From the NCBI GenBank assembly GCA_030950835.1, contig JAUZQU010000179.1, positions 1-28,156 of the forward strand: a stretch of 28,156 nt of DNA, written 5' to 3'. The notes beneath the pieces are model-generated. The model did not search any database. It worked only from the letters and a program-made list of their open reading frames with translations, and was not told the origin of the DNA. Origin of the DNA: Mariprofundaceae bacterium (GTDB lineage Bacteria; Pseudomonadota; Zetaproteobacteria; Mariprofundales; Mariprofundaceae). This document shows positions 8,270-17,057 of this stretch, one piece after another. Within the stretch, counting starts at the first letter, position 1. Each line of letters opens with the position of its first letter. The position numbers and the translations under genes are program-made.

Positions 8270-10006
8270 ATGGTAGTACGTTATTATAGTTTGATTGGCT
8301 TGTTGCAGGGTTGTTTGTTGTTGCTTTTGCATGAAGCGATTGTTGAGAAATGGGCATGGATGGCTTTGCCCGAATTTGCTTTTCCAGCCTACGCCGTGGT
8401 TTTATTGCTGCCTATCATTGCTATGATGGCTATGCGATTTTCCAGTCAACGGCAGATGATGTATTTGCTGGTTTTTATGGCATTGGTATTTGTATTGCTG
8501 GGTTATTATAGTGGCAGTTTGGCTTTTGAAGTCATTACTAAAGACTCTTTCGGCGCGATTTTTGTCTTTGCGCTTTCGATGTTGTTATTGGTGTATATTG
8601 GGCTTCCTTTTGTACAAAGATACTTGCAGCACGGGCATATGCGCGAGGCATATCGTGATTTATATGAATTGGGCTGGATGAACACCTTAATTTTGCTGTT
8701 GGCAGGTGTATTTACGGGCTTGGTGTGGATCGTCCTTGTTTTGTGGGGAGCGTTGTTTAATCTTATAGAGATTCGCTACTTCGGTGAACTGTTTTCTGAC
8801 CACTACTTTGTATATCCCGCCACAGGTCTGATGTTGGCGTATGGTATTTCGCTTGGCTTACGCAAGATTAATCTGGATGCGGTGCGAAAAACAGATTTCT
8901 TTTTCCGTATTTTAACGGTTTTAATTACTTTTGTGAGTGTGTTGTTTTTGATGGCGCTGGTGGTTTCAGGCTTGGAACCATTGTGGAAGACACGTTATGC
9001 AACTACCTTATTGTTGTGGTTGCAAATATTCACCTTATTGTTTGTCAATGCCTTGTTTCAATATGGCTATCAACATCGCCATGAAGTGAGCTGGGTGCGT
9101 TGGGTGCGTTGGTCGGTGAGTTTATCGTTGCTGGTGATGCCAGTGTTTAGTTTTATTTGTGTTTATGCGGTGGCGTTGCGGGTGGGGCAATACGGTTGGA
9201 CAGAAGATCGTATTTGGGCTGCTGTAATTGTGCTGGTGATGACGATGTATGCCGTGGGTTATGCGATAGCGGCAGTGCGTGGTTTGCTGCAAAAAGGGCA
9301 TTGGCTGGCATGGATGGCGCCGACAAATATGGTGGTCGATTTGAGCATATTGATGATCATTATCCTTAGCAATTCGCCGTTTTTTTCGCCAACACATATT
9401 GCAGTGCAGAGCCAAGTATCAAGGTTGATGGATGAAGCAGTGAGCGCAGATAAATTTGATTACAACTACTTGCGTTTTGATGCTGGAAGGGTGGGTTTAG
9501 CTGAATTAAAAGCGTTAAGTGTGCTTGAAGGACATGTTGAGTCGGAGAATATTCAACTTTTGGCGACGAAGGCCTTGCGCAAAAAGACACGTTGGGGAAA
9601 CCTTGGTGCTGCAGAGGGTATGGTTTTAGAAGATACCAAGAAGTCATTTGATGCCTACCCTGAAAATCATGTGCTGGATGATGCGCTGCTGAATTTCTTG
9701 TATGAAAAACGTACTGAATATCCGTATAGTCGCTGTTTTCAAGATTCTAATTGTGCGCTTGTGTATGCGGATTTGAATCAAGATGAGCGTGAAGAGGTAG
9801 TTCTTTTCTTTGGATATGGCAACCATTACTTGCTACAGAAAACAAAAGGTAAATGGTCAAAAATTGGTTCTCTACGGGGTGGCTCAGGTTGTTGTGGTGC
9901 TAAAAATACGCTGCAGAAGCTCAAAGAACATCGTTTCAACGTTGAAGACAATCCTTGGCAGCAGCTAAGCATTGGTCAGACGACATTGCAGGTTCAAATA
10001 GATTAA
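8270..10006 (+). CDS. Polytopic membrane protein, DUF4153-like, with soluble C-terminal domain
   Basis: A 578-residue protein. The first two thirds are a series of about ten strongly hydrophobic segments, for example around residues 5-22, 41-55, 62-80, 90-112, 137-160 and 214-234. The layout and segments such as GLPFVQRYLQHG and the LVWIVLVLWGALFNLIEI region resemble the DUF4153 family of inner-membrane proteins of unknown function. From about residue 390 the protein is soluble. It contains a Ca2+-loop-like or FG-GAP-like DLNQDEREEVVLF at 501-513, plus Cys residues in RCFQDSNC and GCCG that could form disulfides if periplasmic. GGAG at 8261-8264 precedes the ATG by 5 nt. No function can be assigned. 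Confidence 0.82.
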   Translation: MVVRYYSLIGLLQGCLLLLLHEAIVEKWAWMALPEFAFPAYAVVLLLPIIAMMAMRFSSQRQMMYLLVFMALVFVLLGYYSGSLAFEVITKDSFGAIFVFALSMLLLVYIGLPFVQRYLQHGHMREAYRDLYELGWMNTLILLLAGVFTGLVWIVLVLWGALFNLIEIRYFGELFSDHYFVYPATGLMLAYGISLGLRKINLDAVRKTDFFFRILTVLITFVSVLFLMALVVSGLEPLWKTRYATTLLLWLQIFTLLFVNALFQYGYQHRHEVSWVRWVRWSVSLSLLVMPVFSFICVYAVALRVGQYGWTEDRIWAAVIVLVMTMYAVGYAIAAVRGLLQKGHWLAWMAPTNMVVDLSILMIIILSNSPFFSPTHIAVQSQVSRLMDEAVSADKFDYNYLRFDAGRVGLAELKALSVLEGHVESENIQLLATKALRKKTRWGNLGAAEGMVLEDTKKSFDAYPENHVLDDALLNFLYEKRTEYPYSRCFQDSNCALVYADLNQDEREEVVLFFGYGNHYLLQKTKGKWSKIGSLRGGSGCCGAKNTLQKLKEHRFNVEDNPWQQLSIGQTTLQVQID

Positions 10007-10007
10007 G

Positions 10008-10033
10008 ATTGTTGCATAACTTTGTGCAACAAT
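10008..10033. promoter_or_regulatory. Perfect 9-bp inverted repeat upstream of maeB: operator or weak terminator
   Basis: ATTGTTGCA (10008-10016) and TGCAACAAT (10025-10033) are exact complements around an 8-nt spacer. The repeat starts one base after the preceding stop codon. No T tract follows, which argues against efficient intrinsic termination. A 26-bp dyad some 80 nt before maeB could be a binding site for a dimeric regulator; the Crp/Fnr gene sits just beyond maeB. The role is undecided from sequence. Confidence 0.4.
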
Positions 10034-10114
10034 GGTATTACAAATACTTTCAGCGTGTGATTTTATGGCGGTGTTGGTTATAGTTCGGATGCATACATAT
10101 TAGGGAGCTTTATT

Positions 10115-12394
10115 ATGGCTAAGCAAGAAGAGTTTTCAGCATTTGACCAAGATGCGTTGGATTATCACAGCAAACCTACGCCAGGAAAAATAAGCGTTCG
10201 CCCTAGCAAACCTTGCGTAACGCAGCGCGATTTGGCGTTGGCTTACTCGCCAGGTGTGGCTGTTCCTTGTCTTGAAATTGAGAAAGACCCTGAAAAAGCA
10301 GATGAATATACCGCACGCGCCAATTTGGTGGGGGTGATTAGCAATGGTACGGCTGTGCTTGGTTTGGGCAATATTGGTGCTTTGGCAAGCAAGCCTGTGA
10401 TGGAAGGCAAAGGCGTGTTATTTAAGCGATTTGCGGATATTGATGTATTTGATATTGAGATAGATGAGCTTGATCCTATGGCATTTGTGGAAACAGTCGC
10501 CCGCCTTGAACCCACCTTTGGCGGCATCAATTTAGAAGACATCAAAGCCCCTGAATGTTTCATTATCGAAGAAGAATTGAAGAAACGGGTGAATATTCCT
10601 GTATTGCATGATGATCAACATGGTACAGCGGTGATTACGGCGGCTGGTTTGATCAATGCTTTGATGTTGCAAGATAAAAAGATTGAAGATGTTAAAATTG
10701 TTTGCCTTGGAGCGGGGGCAGCAGGTTTTGCTTGTATGCGGCTGATTGAAGAGCTGGGTGCAGTGCGTAAAAACATGTATTTCTTGGACAGGAAAGGCGT
10801 GATTCATCACAATCGTGGTGAAGACTTGCCGCAACATAAGGCACACTTTGCCAATGGTGAACAGGCGCAAACACTGGTTGAAGCGATGGTGGATGCGGAT
10901 GTGTTTTTGGGCTTGTCGCAGGGTAATATGGTAACGCCTGAGATGCTTAAAAGTATGGCGGATAAACCGATTGTCTTTGCTATGGCAAACCCAACACCTG
11001 AAATCAATTATGATGTGGCCATGGCAGCACGCTCTGATTTAATCATGGCAACTGGGCGCTCAGACCACCCCAATCAAGTGAATAATGTGCTTGGCTTTCC
11101 ATTTTTATTCCGTGGTGCTTTGGATGTTCGGGCGACCACGTTTAATGAAGAGATGAAAATCGCGGCAGTGCATGCTTTGGCGGAGCTGGCGCGTGAAGAA
11201 GTGCCTGCTTCGGTGCTTAAAGTGTATGGTGAAAAAGAATTGCGCTTTGGCGCGAAATATATCTTGCCTAAACCATTTGACCCACGCTTGATTGAAGTCG
11301 TGCCGACTGCGGTTGCCAAAGCGGCGATGGAAACAGGTGTGGCGCGCAAGCCCATACAAGACTTTACGGCTTATGCCCATGAATTGGGCGCAAGAATCGA
11401 TCAATCGCGCACATTCATGCGTTTAATTATGGACAAAGCTCGCCATCAACCTGCTCGCCTGGTCTTGCCTGAAGGTGAAGATGCGACGGTGATTCATGCC
11501 GCAACCATGATGCGTGATGAGGGTATTGCCAAACCGATGTTGATTGGTTGTCCGCAAAGTATTCAAAGCCAAGCGGCTATGATGCGTCTTGATTTGCAAG
11601 GCATTGAAATTATTGACCCTACTGAGGAAAACGCACGTTTTTCTAGTCTTGCTGATGCCTTATATTTTGATAGGAAACGGCATGGCGTGTTAAGGCATGT
11701 GGCGGTAGAAACATTGCACCATGACAGCAATACCATGGCAGCATTGTTGGTGCGCCAAGGCTTTGCGGATGGGATGTTGTCGGGGAAAACCAAGCATTAT
11801 CCCGATACATTAAGCCCGATTTTGAAAGTATTGGGGCATGATGCCAAAACAGGTGAACATCACCATGTTTATGGCATGTATATGTTGATTATGGAAGACC
11901 ATGCTTACTTTTTGGCCGATTGTACGGTCAATGTGGACATGAATGCGCAGCAATTGGCAGAATTGGCAGTGTTAACTGCCGAGACTACGGCAAGTTTGGG
12001 TTGTGAGGCGAAAATTGCCATGCTGTCGTTCTCTAACTTTGGCAGCTCAAATCATGCAGAGTCGCGTAAAGTTGCTGAAGCGGTGGCGATATTGCATGAA
12101 CATCACCCTGATTTGATTGTGGATGGTGAAATGCAAGCGGATACGGCAGTCAATGCGGATATTTTAGCTCAATATCCATTCTCCAAGCTTAGCGAAGCGG
12201 CGAATGTGTTGATTTTCCCTACCATGCAAGCAGGTAATATTGCCTACAAATTACTCAAAGAACTTGGTGGTGGTACGGCTGTTGGGCCGATTTTGATGGG
12301 TTTACCGCAGCAAGTTCACGTGTTGCAAACGGGCGCATCTGTGGATGATATTGTGAATCTGGCTGCTATTGCTTCGGCACGAGCGATTGACTAA
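10115..12394 (+). CDS. maeB: NADP-type malic enzyme with C-terminal phosphotransacetylase-like domain
   Basis: Oxidative decarboxylation of malate to pyruvate, linking the TCA cycle to gluconeogenesis, NADPH supply and acetyl-CoA. The 759 aa match the long MaeB type. The malic N domain has AYSPGVAVPC (catalytic Tyr about 44) and LEDIKAPECF plus HDDQHGTAV, which supply the divalent-metal acidic residues. The Rossmann motif is GAGAAG at about 199-204. From about residue 430 (ARLVLPEGEDATVIHAA) the sequence is a phosphate acetyltransferase-like domain with ADGMLSGKT and TMQAGNIAYKLL. In this family that domain usually regulates (acetyl-CoA responsive) instead of catalysing. AGGGAG (10102-10107) precedes the ATG. 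The Crp-family gene follows 23 nt after its stop. Confidence 0.96.
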   Translation: MAKQEEFSAFDQDALDYHSKPTPGKISVRPSKPCVTQRDLALAYSPGVAVPCLEIEKDPEKADEYTARANLVGVISNGTAVLGLGNIGALASKPVMEGKGVLFKRFADIDVFDIEIDELDPMAFVETVARLEPTFGGINLEDIKAPECFIIEEELKKRVNIPVLHDDQHGTAVITAAGLINALMLQDKKIEDVKIVCLGAGAAGFACMRLIEELGAVRKNMYFLDRKGVIHHNRGEDLPQHKAHFANGEQAQTLVEAMVDADVFLGLSQGNMVTPEMLKSMADKPIVFAMANPTPEINYDVAMAARSDLIMATGRSDHPNQVNNVLGFPFLFRGALDVRATTFNEEMKIAAVHALAELAREEVPASVLKVYGEKELRFGAKYILPKPFDPRLIEVVPTAVAKAAMETGVARKPIQDFTAYAHELGARIDQSRTFMRLIMDKARHQPARLVLPEGEDATVIHAATMMRDEGIAKPMLIGCPQSIQSQAAMMRLDLQGIEIIDPTEENARFSSLADALYFDRKRHGVLRHVAVETLHHDSNTMAALLVRQGFADGMLSGKTKHYPDTLSPILKVLGHDAKTGEHHHVYGMYMLIMEDHAYFLADCTVNVDMNAQQLAELAVLTAETTASLGCEAKIAMLSFSNFGSSNHAESRKVAEAVAILHEHHPDLIVDGEMQADTAVNADILAQYPFSKLSEAANVLIFPTMQAGNIAYKLLKELGGGTAVGPILMGLPQQVHVLQTGASVDDIVNLAAIASARAID

Positions 12395-12417
12395 AATAGA
12401 ATAAATAGGAGTGCACT

Positions 12418-13104
12418 ATGCATGATTTATTGAGGTTTGTACCACTTTTTTCAGAATTGGATAAGCAAGAAATTGAGTCGGTTCAAAAATTGATTACTTT
12501 TCACGAAGTGCCTAAAAAAACAGTGGTACTACAAGAGGGTGAAGATGGTAACTCCTTGTTTATCATCATCAATGGTTCAGTGAAAATATCTTATTATGCG
12601 CCTGATGGACGAGAAGTGGTATTGTCTTTATTGGGAGAAGGTGCATTTTTTGGTGAAATGTCGCTGTTGGATAAAGAGCCACGTTCAGCAACCGTGAGCA
12701 CTCTTGATCATACCCGCTTGGGGCAAATTCGCCGCCATGATTTTGAGCGTTTATTATTACAAAACCCTAAAATTGCGCTTAAACTGCTCACTGAAACTGT
12801 AGGTCGTTTGCGTCGCACCAGTAAAATCTTGGAACGCATCAGTACGATGGATGTGCCACACCGTTTGTATTACTATTTGAAAGATTTTGGTGACCGTTTT
12901 GGTAAAGAGGGCGCAGATGGCATGGTGACCGTACAATTACCCACCCATCAAATGATTGCTGACCAACTTTCTACCAGCCGCGAAACCATTTCACGCGCGG
13001 TGAGTGCCTTGAAAAAAGATGGTATTATCATCAAAGTGGACAATCCTGGTGATTCCAAAATGGATATGGCTTCTTTAGAGGTATTATTGCAAGCAATTTC
13101 TTGA
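12418..13104 (+). CDS. Crp/Fnr-family transcriptional regulator
   Basis: 228 aa. The N-terminal cyclic-nucleotide-binding beta-roll has the phosphate-binding-cassette region FFGEMSLLDKEPRSATV (77-93), with Gly-Glu and Arg-Ser-Ala conserved, so cNMP binding is plausible. There is no cysteine anywhere in the protein, which rules out an FNR-style Fe-S sensor. A dimerisation helix precedes the winged HTH (about 170-205), whose recognition helix contains SRETISR. AGGAG (12407-12411) lies 6 nt before the ATG. The gene is 23 nt after maeB and probably shares its transcript. It could equally be a global regulator; its target genes are unknown, so I give no symbol. Confidence 0.93.
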   Translation: MHDLLRFVPLFSELDKQEIESVQKLITFHEVPKKTVVLQEGEDGNSLFIIINGSVKISYYAPDGREVVLSLLGEGAFFGEMSLLDKEPRSATVSTLDHTRLGQIRRHDFERLLLQNPKIALKLLTETVGRLRRTSKILERISTMDVPHRLYYYLKDFGDRFGKEGADGMVTVQLPTHQMIADQLSTSRETISRAVSALKKDGIIIKVDNPGDSKMDMASLEVLLQAIS

Positions 13105-13161
13105 AAATGATAATAAATAAGACTTGAAGTTGCTTTTCTCATTCAAAAGCTGACTCTGCGA

Positions 13162-13189
13162 TAGACAATCGGCAACAAATATTTATCAT
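13162..13189 (+). promoter_or_regulatory. Candidate sigma-70 promoter for gyrA
   Basis: TAGACA (13162-13167, five of six to TTGACA) is separated by 16 bp from TATCAT (13184-13189, five of six to TATAAT). It ends about 60 bp before the gyrA ATG in an otherwise gene-free 144-bp gap. That gap also holds a small hairpin GCTTTT/AAAAGC (13132-13150). This is pattern matching only. Confidence 0.4.
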
Positions 13190-13248
13190 GCTGCTCAAAT
13201 TACGATGTGTTTTCAATTTTCTTTACCCTGCATCATGGAGCATGAAAC

Positions 13249-15753
13249 ATGGATGAACATTTAAACCCCGCATTACCTGTATTAATCGAAGATGAGATGA
13301 AAAGGTCATACCTTGATTATGCGATGAGTGTCATTATTGGGCGGGCATTGCCTGATGCGCGAGATGGTTTGAAACCTGTACACAGGCGCATTTTGTTTGC
13401 CATGCAGGATCTGGGTTCAACCTTTGAAAAACCTTATAAAAAATCGGCGCGTATTGTTGGCGATGTGATTGGTAAGTATCACCCACATGGTGATACGGCA
13501 GTGTATGATGCGATGGTGCGTATGGCGCAACCTTGGAGTATGCGTCATGTATTGGTGGATGGTCAGGGTAACTTTGGCTCAGTAGATGGTGATTCACCTG
13601 CGGCGATGCGGTATACCGAATCACGCATGAGTAAATTGTCTGCTGAACTGATGGCTGATATTGATAAAGATACGGTTGATTTTGGCCCTAACTACGATGA
13701 ATCCATGTCTGAGCCTAAAGTCTTGCCTGCAAAATATCCGAATTTATTGGTCAATGGCTCTCAAGGTATTGCTGTGGGTATGGCGACGAACATTCCACCG
13801 CACAATTTGCGTGAAGCTATCGATGCCATCATTGCTTTAACTGATAATATTGATATTGATGATGAAGAGTTGATGCAAATCATGCCTGGCCCTGATTTTC
13901 CAACAGGTGGTTTTATATACGGGCGTAACGGTATGCGAGATGCCTTTGCTGGTGGTCGTGGCTCGGTGACGATGCGGGCAAAAGTGGTCATAGAGCGTAA
14001 TAAACGCACCAAACGTGAGTCTTTGGTGGTTGTAGAGCTGCCATATCAGGTCAACAAAGCGAAATTGTTTAAAACCATTTCAGAGTTAAGCCGTGACAAA
14101 AAACTAGAAGGTATTTCCGAAGTTCGTGATGAGTCAGACCGTGATGGTATGCGTCTGGTCATTGACTTGAAGAGAAATGAAATCCCTGAAATTATCCTCA
14201 ACAACCTTTATAAACAAACACCTATGCAGTGCAACTTTAGTTGTAACTATTTGTCTTTGCTGGATGGGCAACCCAAGCTTTGTGGTGTGCGTGAGTTATT
14301 GTTGTATTTTGTGGATCATCGCCGTCAAGTGGTGACACGCCGTTGTTTGTTTGAGTTGGCAAAAGCTGAGTCGCGTATTCATATTTTAGAAGGTTTATTG
14401 ATTGCGCTGGACAATATTGATGAAGTGATCAAGTTGATTCGGGCTAGCCAAACAGGTGCTGAAGCGAAAGTGGGCTTGTGTTCACGTTTTGGTTTGTCTG
14501 AAAAACAAGCACAAGCGATTTTGGATATGCGTTTGCAACGTTTGACGGGTTTAGAGTATGATAAAATCCAAGCTGAACATGATGAAATCCAAACAGTAAT
14601 CAAACGTCTGACTGCGATTTTGGCAGATGAGAAATTGCTGATGGAAGTCATTATTGGTGAATTGGTGGAAGTGCGTGATAAATATGCTGATCCGCGTCGT
14701 TCTATCATTATTGATGAAACATCCGAGTTGTCTGTAGAAGACTTGATTACTGAAGAAGATATGGTGGTGACCATTTCTAATGAAGGTTATATCAAGCGTA
14801 ATGCAACCACCTTGTATCGTGCGCAACGTCGTGGTGGTAAAGGTAAAACAGCCATGACGACCAAAGAAGAAGACTTTGTGAAGCAGTTGATGGTGGCCTC
14901 TACCCATGATTATTTGCTCTTTTTCTCAGATAAAGGGCGTGTTTTCCGCAAAAAAGTCTATGAAGTGCCTCAAGCAGGTCGTGCGGCGCGTGGTAAAGCC
15001 TTGATTAACCTGCTTCCTGTTGAAAAAGGCGAGAATATTTCGGCAACTTTGGCTGTGCGTGAGTTTGATGAAGGGCACTATATTGTTATGGCAACCAAAA
15101 AAGGTGTGGTCAAGAAAACCAGCCTCACTGAATACGCCAATATTCGCTCGAATGGCATCATTGCGATTCGTTTGGACGATGAGGATGAGTTGATTGCGGT
15201 GGCGATTTCCAATGGTGAATCGGATATTATGTTGGCATCTAGTGGCGGCAAGGCGATTCGTTTTAAAGAGGTAGATGTGCGTCCACTTAGCCGAAGTACA
15301 CGTGGTGTAACGGGTATTCGTATGGCAGACGATAAAGATAGAGTGATTTCTATGGCAGTGGTTGCGGATAAAGCGACTTTATTGGCTGTATCAGAAAATG
15401 GCTTTGGTAAACGTACTTTAGTCGCAGAATACAACACCCAAAAACGTGGTGGGCAAGGTGTATTCACCTTGAAAACTGGCGGGCGTAATGGTGATATGAT
15501 TGCTGCGCTTCAAGTCTTGGATGATGATCAGGTCATGATGATGACCGATACGGGGCGTTTGGTGCGCATTCGTATGAATGGTGTATCGGTGATTGGACGT
15601 AACACCCAAGGTGTCAAATTGATTGGTTGCTCTAAGAAAGAGCGGGTGATTGGTGCGGTTCGCGTGGTTGAAAAACAAGATGATAGCGATGATCGTGATG
15701 TGGTTGAGAGTGACTTTGATGCGGGTGAATTTGGTGATGGTGAAAATCCATGA
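13249..15753 (+). CDS. gyrA: DNA gyrase subunit A
   Basis: Breakage-reunion subunit of type II topoisomerase that introduces negative supercoils with GyrB. It has 834 aa (E. coli 875) with the same N-terminal numbering as E. coli. The catalytic tyrosine is Tyr122 (AAMRYTE). The quinolone region reads YHPHGDTAVYDAMVRMAQ, with Thr83 and Asp87. The GyrA box QRRGGKG in the C-terminal beta-pinwheel domain separates it from ParC. The tail is very acidic, as in many GyrA. A Shine-Dalgarno-like GGAG precedes the ATG. Its stop overlaps the serS start (ATGA), so gyrA, serS, bamD and the next lipoprotein are likely cotranscribed. Confidence 0.98.
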   Translation: MDEHLNPALPVLIEDEMKRSYLDYAMSVIIGRALPDARDGLKPVHRRILFAMQDLGSTFEKPYKKSARIVGDVIGKYHPHGDTAVYDAMVRMAQPWSMRHVLVDGQGNFGSVDGDSPAAMRYTESRMSKLSAELMADIDKDTVDFGPNYDESMSEPKVLPAKYPNLLVNGSQGIAVGMATNIPPHNLREAIDAIIALTDNIDIDDEELMQIMPGPDFPTGGFIYGRNGMRDAFAGGRGSVTMRAKVVIERNKRTKRESLVVVELPYQVNKAKLFKTISELSRDKKLEGISEVRDESDRDGMRLVIDLKRNEIPEIILNNLYKQTPMQCNFSCNYLSLLDGQPKLCGVRELLLYFVDHRRQVVTRRCLFELAKAESRIHILEGLLIALDNIDEVIKLIRASQTGAEAKVGLCSRFGLSEKQAQAILDMRLQRLTGLEYDKIQAEHDEIQTVIKRLTAILADEKLLMEVIIGELVEVRDKYADPRRSIIIDETSELSVEDLITEEDMVVTISNEGYIKRNATTLYRAQRRGGKGKTAMTTKEEDFVKQLMVASTHDYLLFFSDKGRVFRKKVYEVPQAGRAARGKALINLLPVEKGENISATLAVREFDEGHYIVMATKKGVVKKTSLTEYANIRSNGIIAIRLDDEDELIAVAISNGESDIMLASSGGKAIRFKEVDVRPLSRSTRGVTGIRMADDKDRVISMAVVADKATLLAVSENGFGKRTLVAEYNTQKRGGQGVFTLKTGGRNGDMIAALQVLDDDQVMMMTDTGRLVRIRMNGVSVIGRNTQGVKLIGCSKKERVIGAVRVVEKQDDSDDRDVVESDFDAGEFGDGENP

Positions 15754-17057
15754 TTGATCGGAAACAACTGCGTTTACATGGCGATGCGATGGCATTGGCA
15801 TTGGCTAAACGAGGGTCAGCGGTGGTGGGTGAAGGCTCTGCTTGGCAACAAGCTTGCCACTTGGATGCCAAACAACGCGAGCTTAAAACTGAAGCGGAAA
15901 ATTTGCAGGCAGAGCGTAAAAAAGTCTCTAAAATCATTGGGCAGAAAAAAGCCCAAGGTGAAGATGCTTCTGCTGAACTCGCAGGTATGGGTGCAGTTTC
16001 ACAACGTGTAAAAACGTTGGATGCAGAGGCAAAAGAAGCTGAAGCGGTGTTTGTGCAAAGCCTCTTGGAAATCCCTAATATTCCGCATGAAAGTGTGCCA
16101 GAGGGCAGTAGTGAAGCTGATAATGTGGAGCTTAGATGCTGGGGTGAGCCAAGGTTGGATAAGGTGCCTGACCATTGGGGTATTGGTGAAAAACTGGGCA
16201 TTCTTGACTTTGACGCGGGTGTAAAACTGGCGGGAAGTCGCTTTTCGGTGTTGCGTGGTGCTGGTGCGCGTTTAGAGCGGGCTTTAATGCAATTCATGTT
16301 GGATACCCATGCCGATAAACATGGTTATGAGGAAGTTTGGGTGCCTGCGATTGCCAATCGTAAAACGATGACGGGAACAGGGCAGCTGCCCAAGTTTGAA
16401 GATGATTTGTATAAGTTAGAAGGCGAAGATGCCTTTTTGATTCCCACAGCAGAAGTGCCTGTAACCAACTTATATCAAAATATGATATTGAATGCCCAAC
16501 AATTGCCCATTAAACATTGTGCCTATACACCATGTTTCAGGCGTGAAGCAGGCTCTGCTGGGCGTGATACCCGTGGCATGATTCGGCAACATCAGTTTGA
16601 TAAAGTGGAGTTGGTTCAGTTGGTTCATGCTGAAGATGCGTTGCTTGCTTTGGATGAATTATTGTCACATGCAGTGGCGATTTTGGAAGCTTTGCAATTG
16701 CCGTATCGTTTAGTGAACTTATGCGCTGCTGATTTGGGTTTTTCTGCCCAGAAAACCTTTGATTTGGAAGTGTGGTTACCTAGTCAAAATACTTATAGGG
16801 AAATCTCATCATGTTCCTCTTTTGGGCAGTTTCAGGGTTTGCGTGCAGGTATTCGGGTGCGTGATGCACAAGGTAAACCACAAGCTGTAGCTACGGTGAA
16901 TGGTTCTGGTTTGGCAATAGGGCGTACTTTGGTTGCGATTTTGGAAAACTATTGGCAAAGCGATGGCAGTGTGTTGATTCCTGATGTTTTGCAACCATAT
17001 ATGGGTGGTTTGACTCAAATAGAAGTGAAAAATGATAAAAAAGGAGAAGAAACATGA
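15750..17057 (+). CDS. serS: Serine--tRNA ligase
   Basis: Class II aminoacyl-tRNA synthetase charging tRNA-Ser and tRNA-Sec. It has 435 aa, standard length. Residues about 30-105 form the long helical coiled-coil arm that grips the tRNA long variable arm (rich in Lys/Glu/Ala). The catalytic core has TGTGQLPKFEDDLYKL, motif 2 FRREAGSAGRDTRG with MIRQHQF, EISSCSSFGQFQ, and motif 3 NGSGLAIGRTLVAILEN. The ATG at 15750 overlaps the gyrA stop by 4 nt, and the gene's own stop overlaps the bamD start in the same way. No unusual residue was noticed. Confidence 0.97.
   Translation: MIDRKQLRLHGDAMALALAKRGSAVVGEGSAWQQACHLDAKQRELKTEAENLQAERKKVSKIIGQKKAQGEDASAELAGMGAVSQRVKTLDAEAKEAEAVFVQSLLEIPNIPHESVPEGSSEADNVELRCWGEPRLDKVPDHWGIGEKLGILDFDAGVKLAGSRFSVLRGAGARLERALMQFMLDTHADKHGYEEVWVPAIANRKTMTGTGQLPKFEDDLYKLEGEDAFLIPTAEVPVTNLYQNMILNAQQLPIKHCAYTPCFRREAGSAGRDTRGMIRQHQFDKVELVQLVHAEDALLALDELLSHAVAILEALQLPYRLVNLCAADLGFSAQKTFDLEVWLPSQNTYREISSCSSFGQFQGLRAGIRVRDAQGKPQAVATVNGSGLAIGRTLVAILENYWQSDGSVLIPDVLQPYMGGLTQIEVKNDKKGEET

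Noticed and set aside
9122..9415. Minus-strand His-rich frame inside the DUF4153-like gene
   Set aside because: Low-complexity His/Gln content is what the antisense of hydrophobic TM codons gives; the plus-strand protein is credible throughout.
13100..13122. AT-rich ATGATAATAAAT after the Crp-type gene, possible Fur box
   Set aside because: Only about half of the 19-bp consensus matches and it lacks the inverted half.
13495..13497. Thr83 in the GyrA quinolone-resistance region, where E. coli has Ser83
   Set aside because: Thr is the normal wild-type residue in several proteobacteria and Asp87 is retained, so this is not evidence of a resistance mutation.
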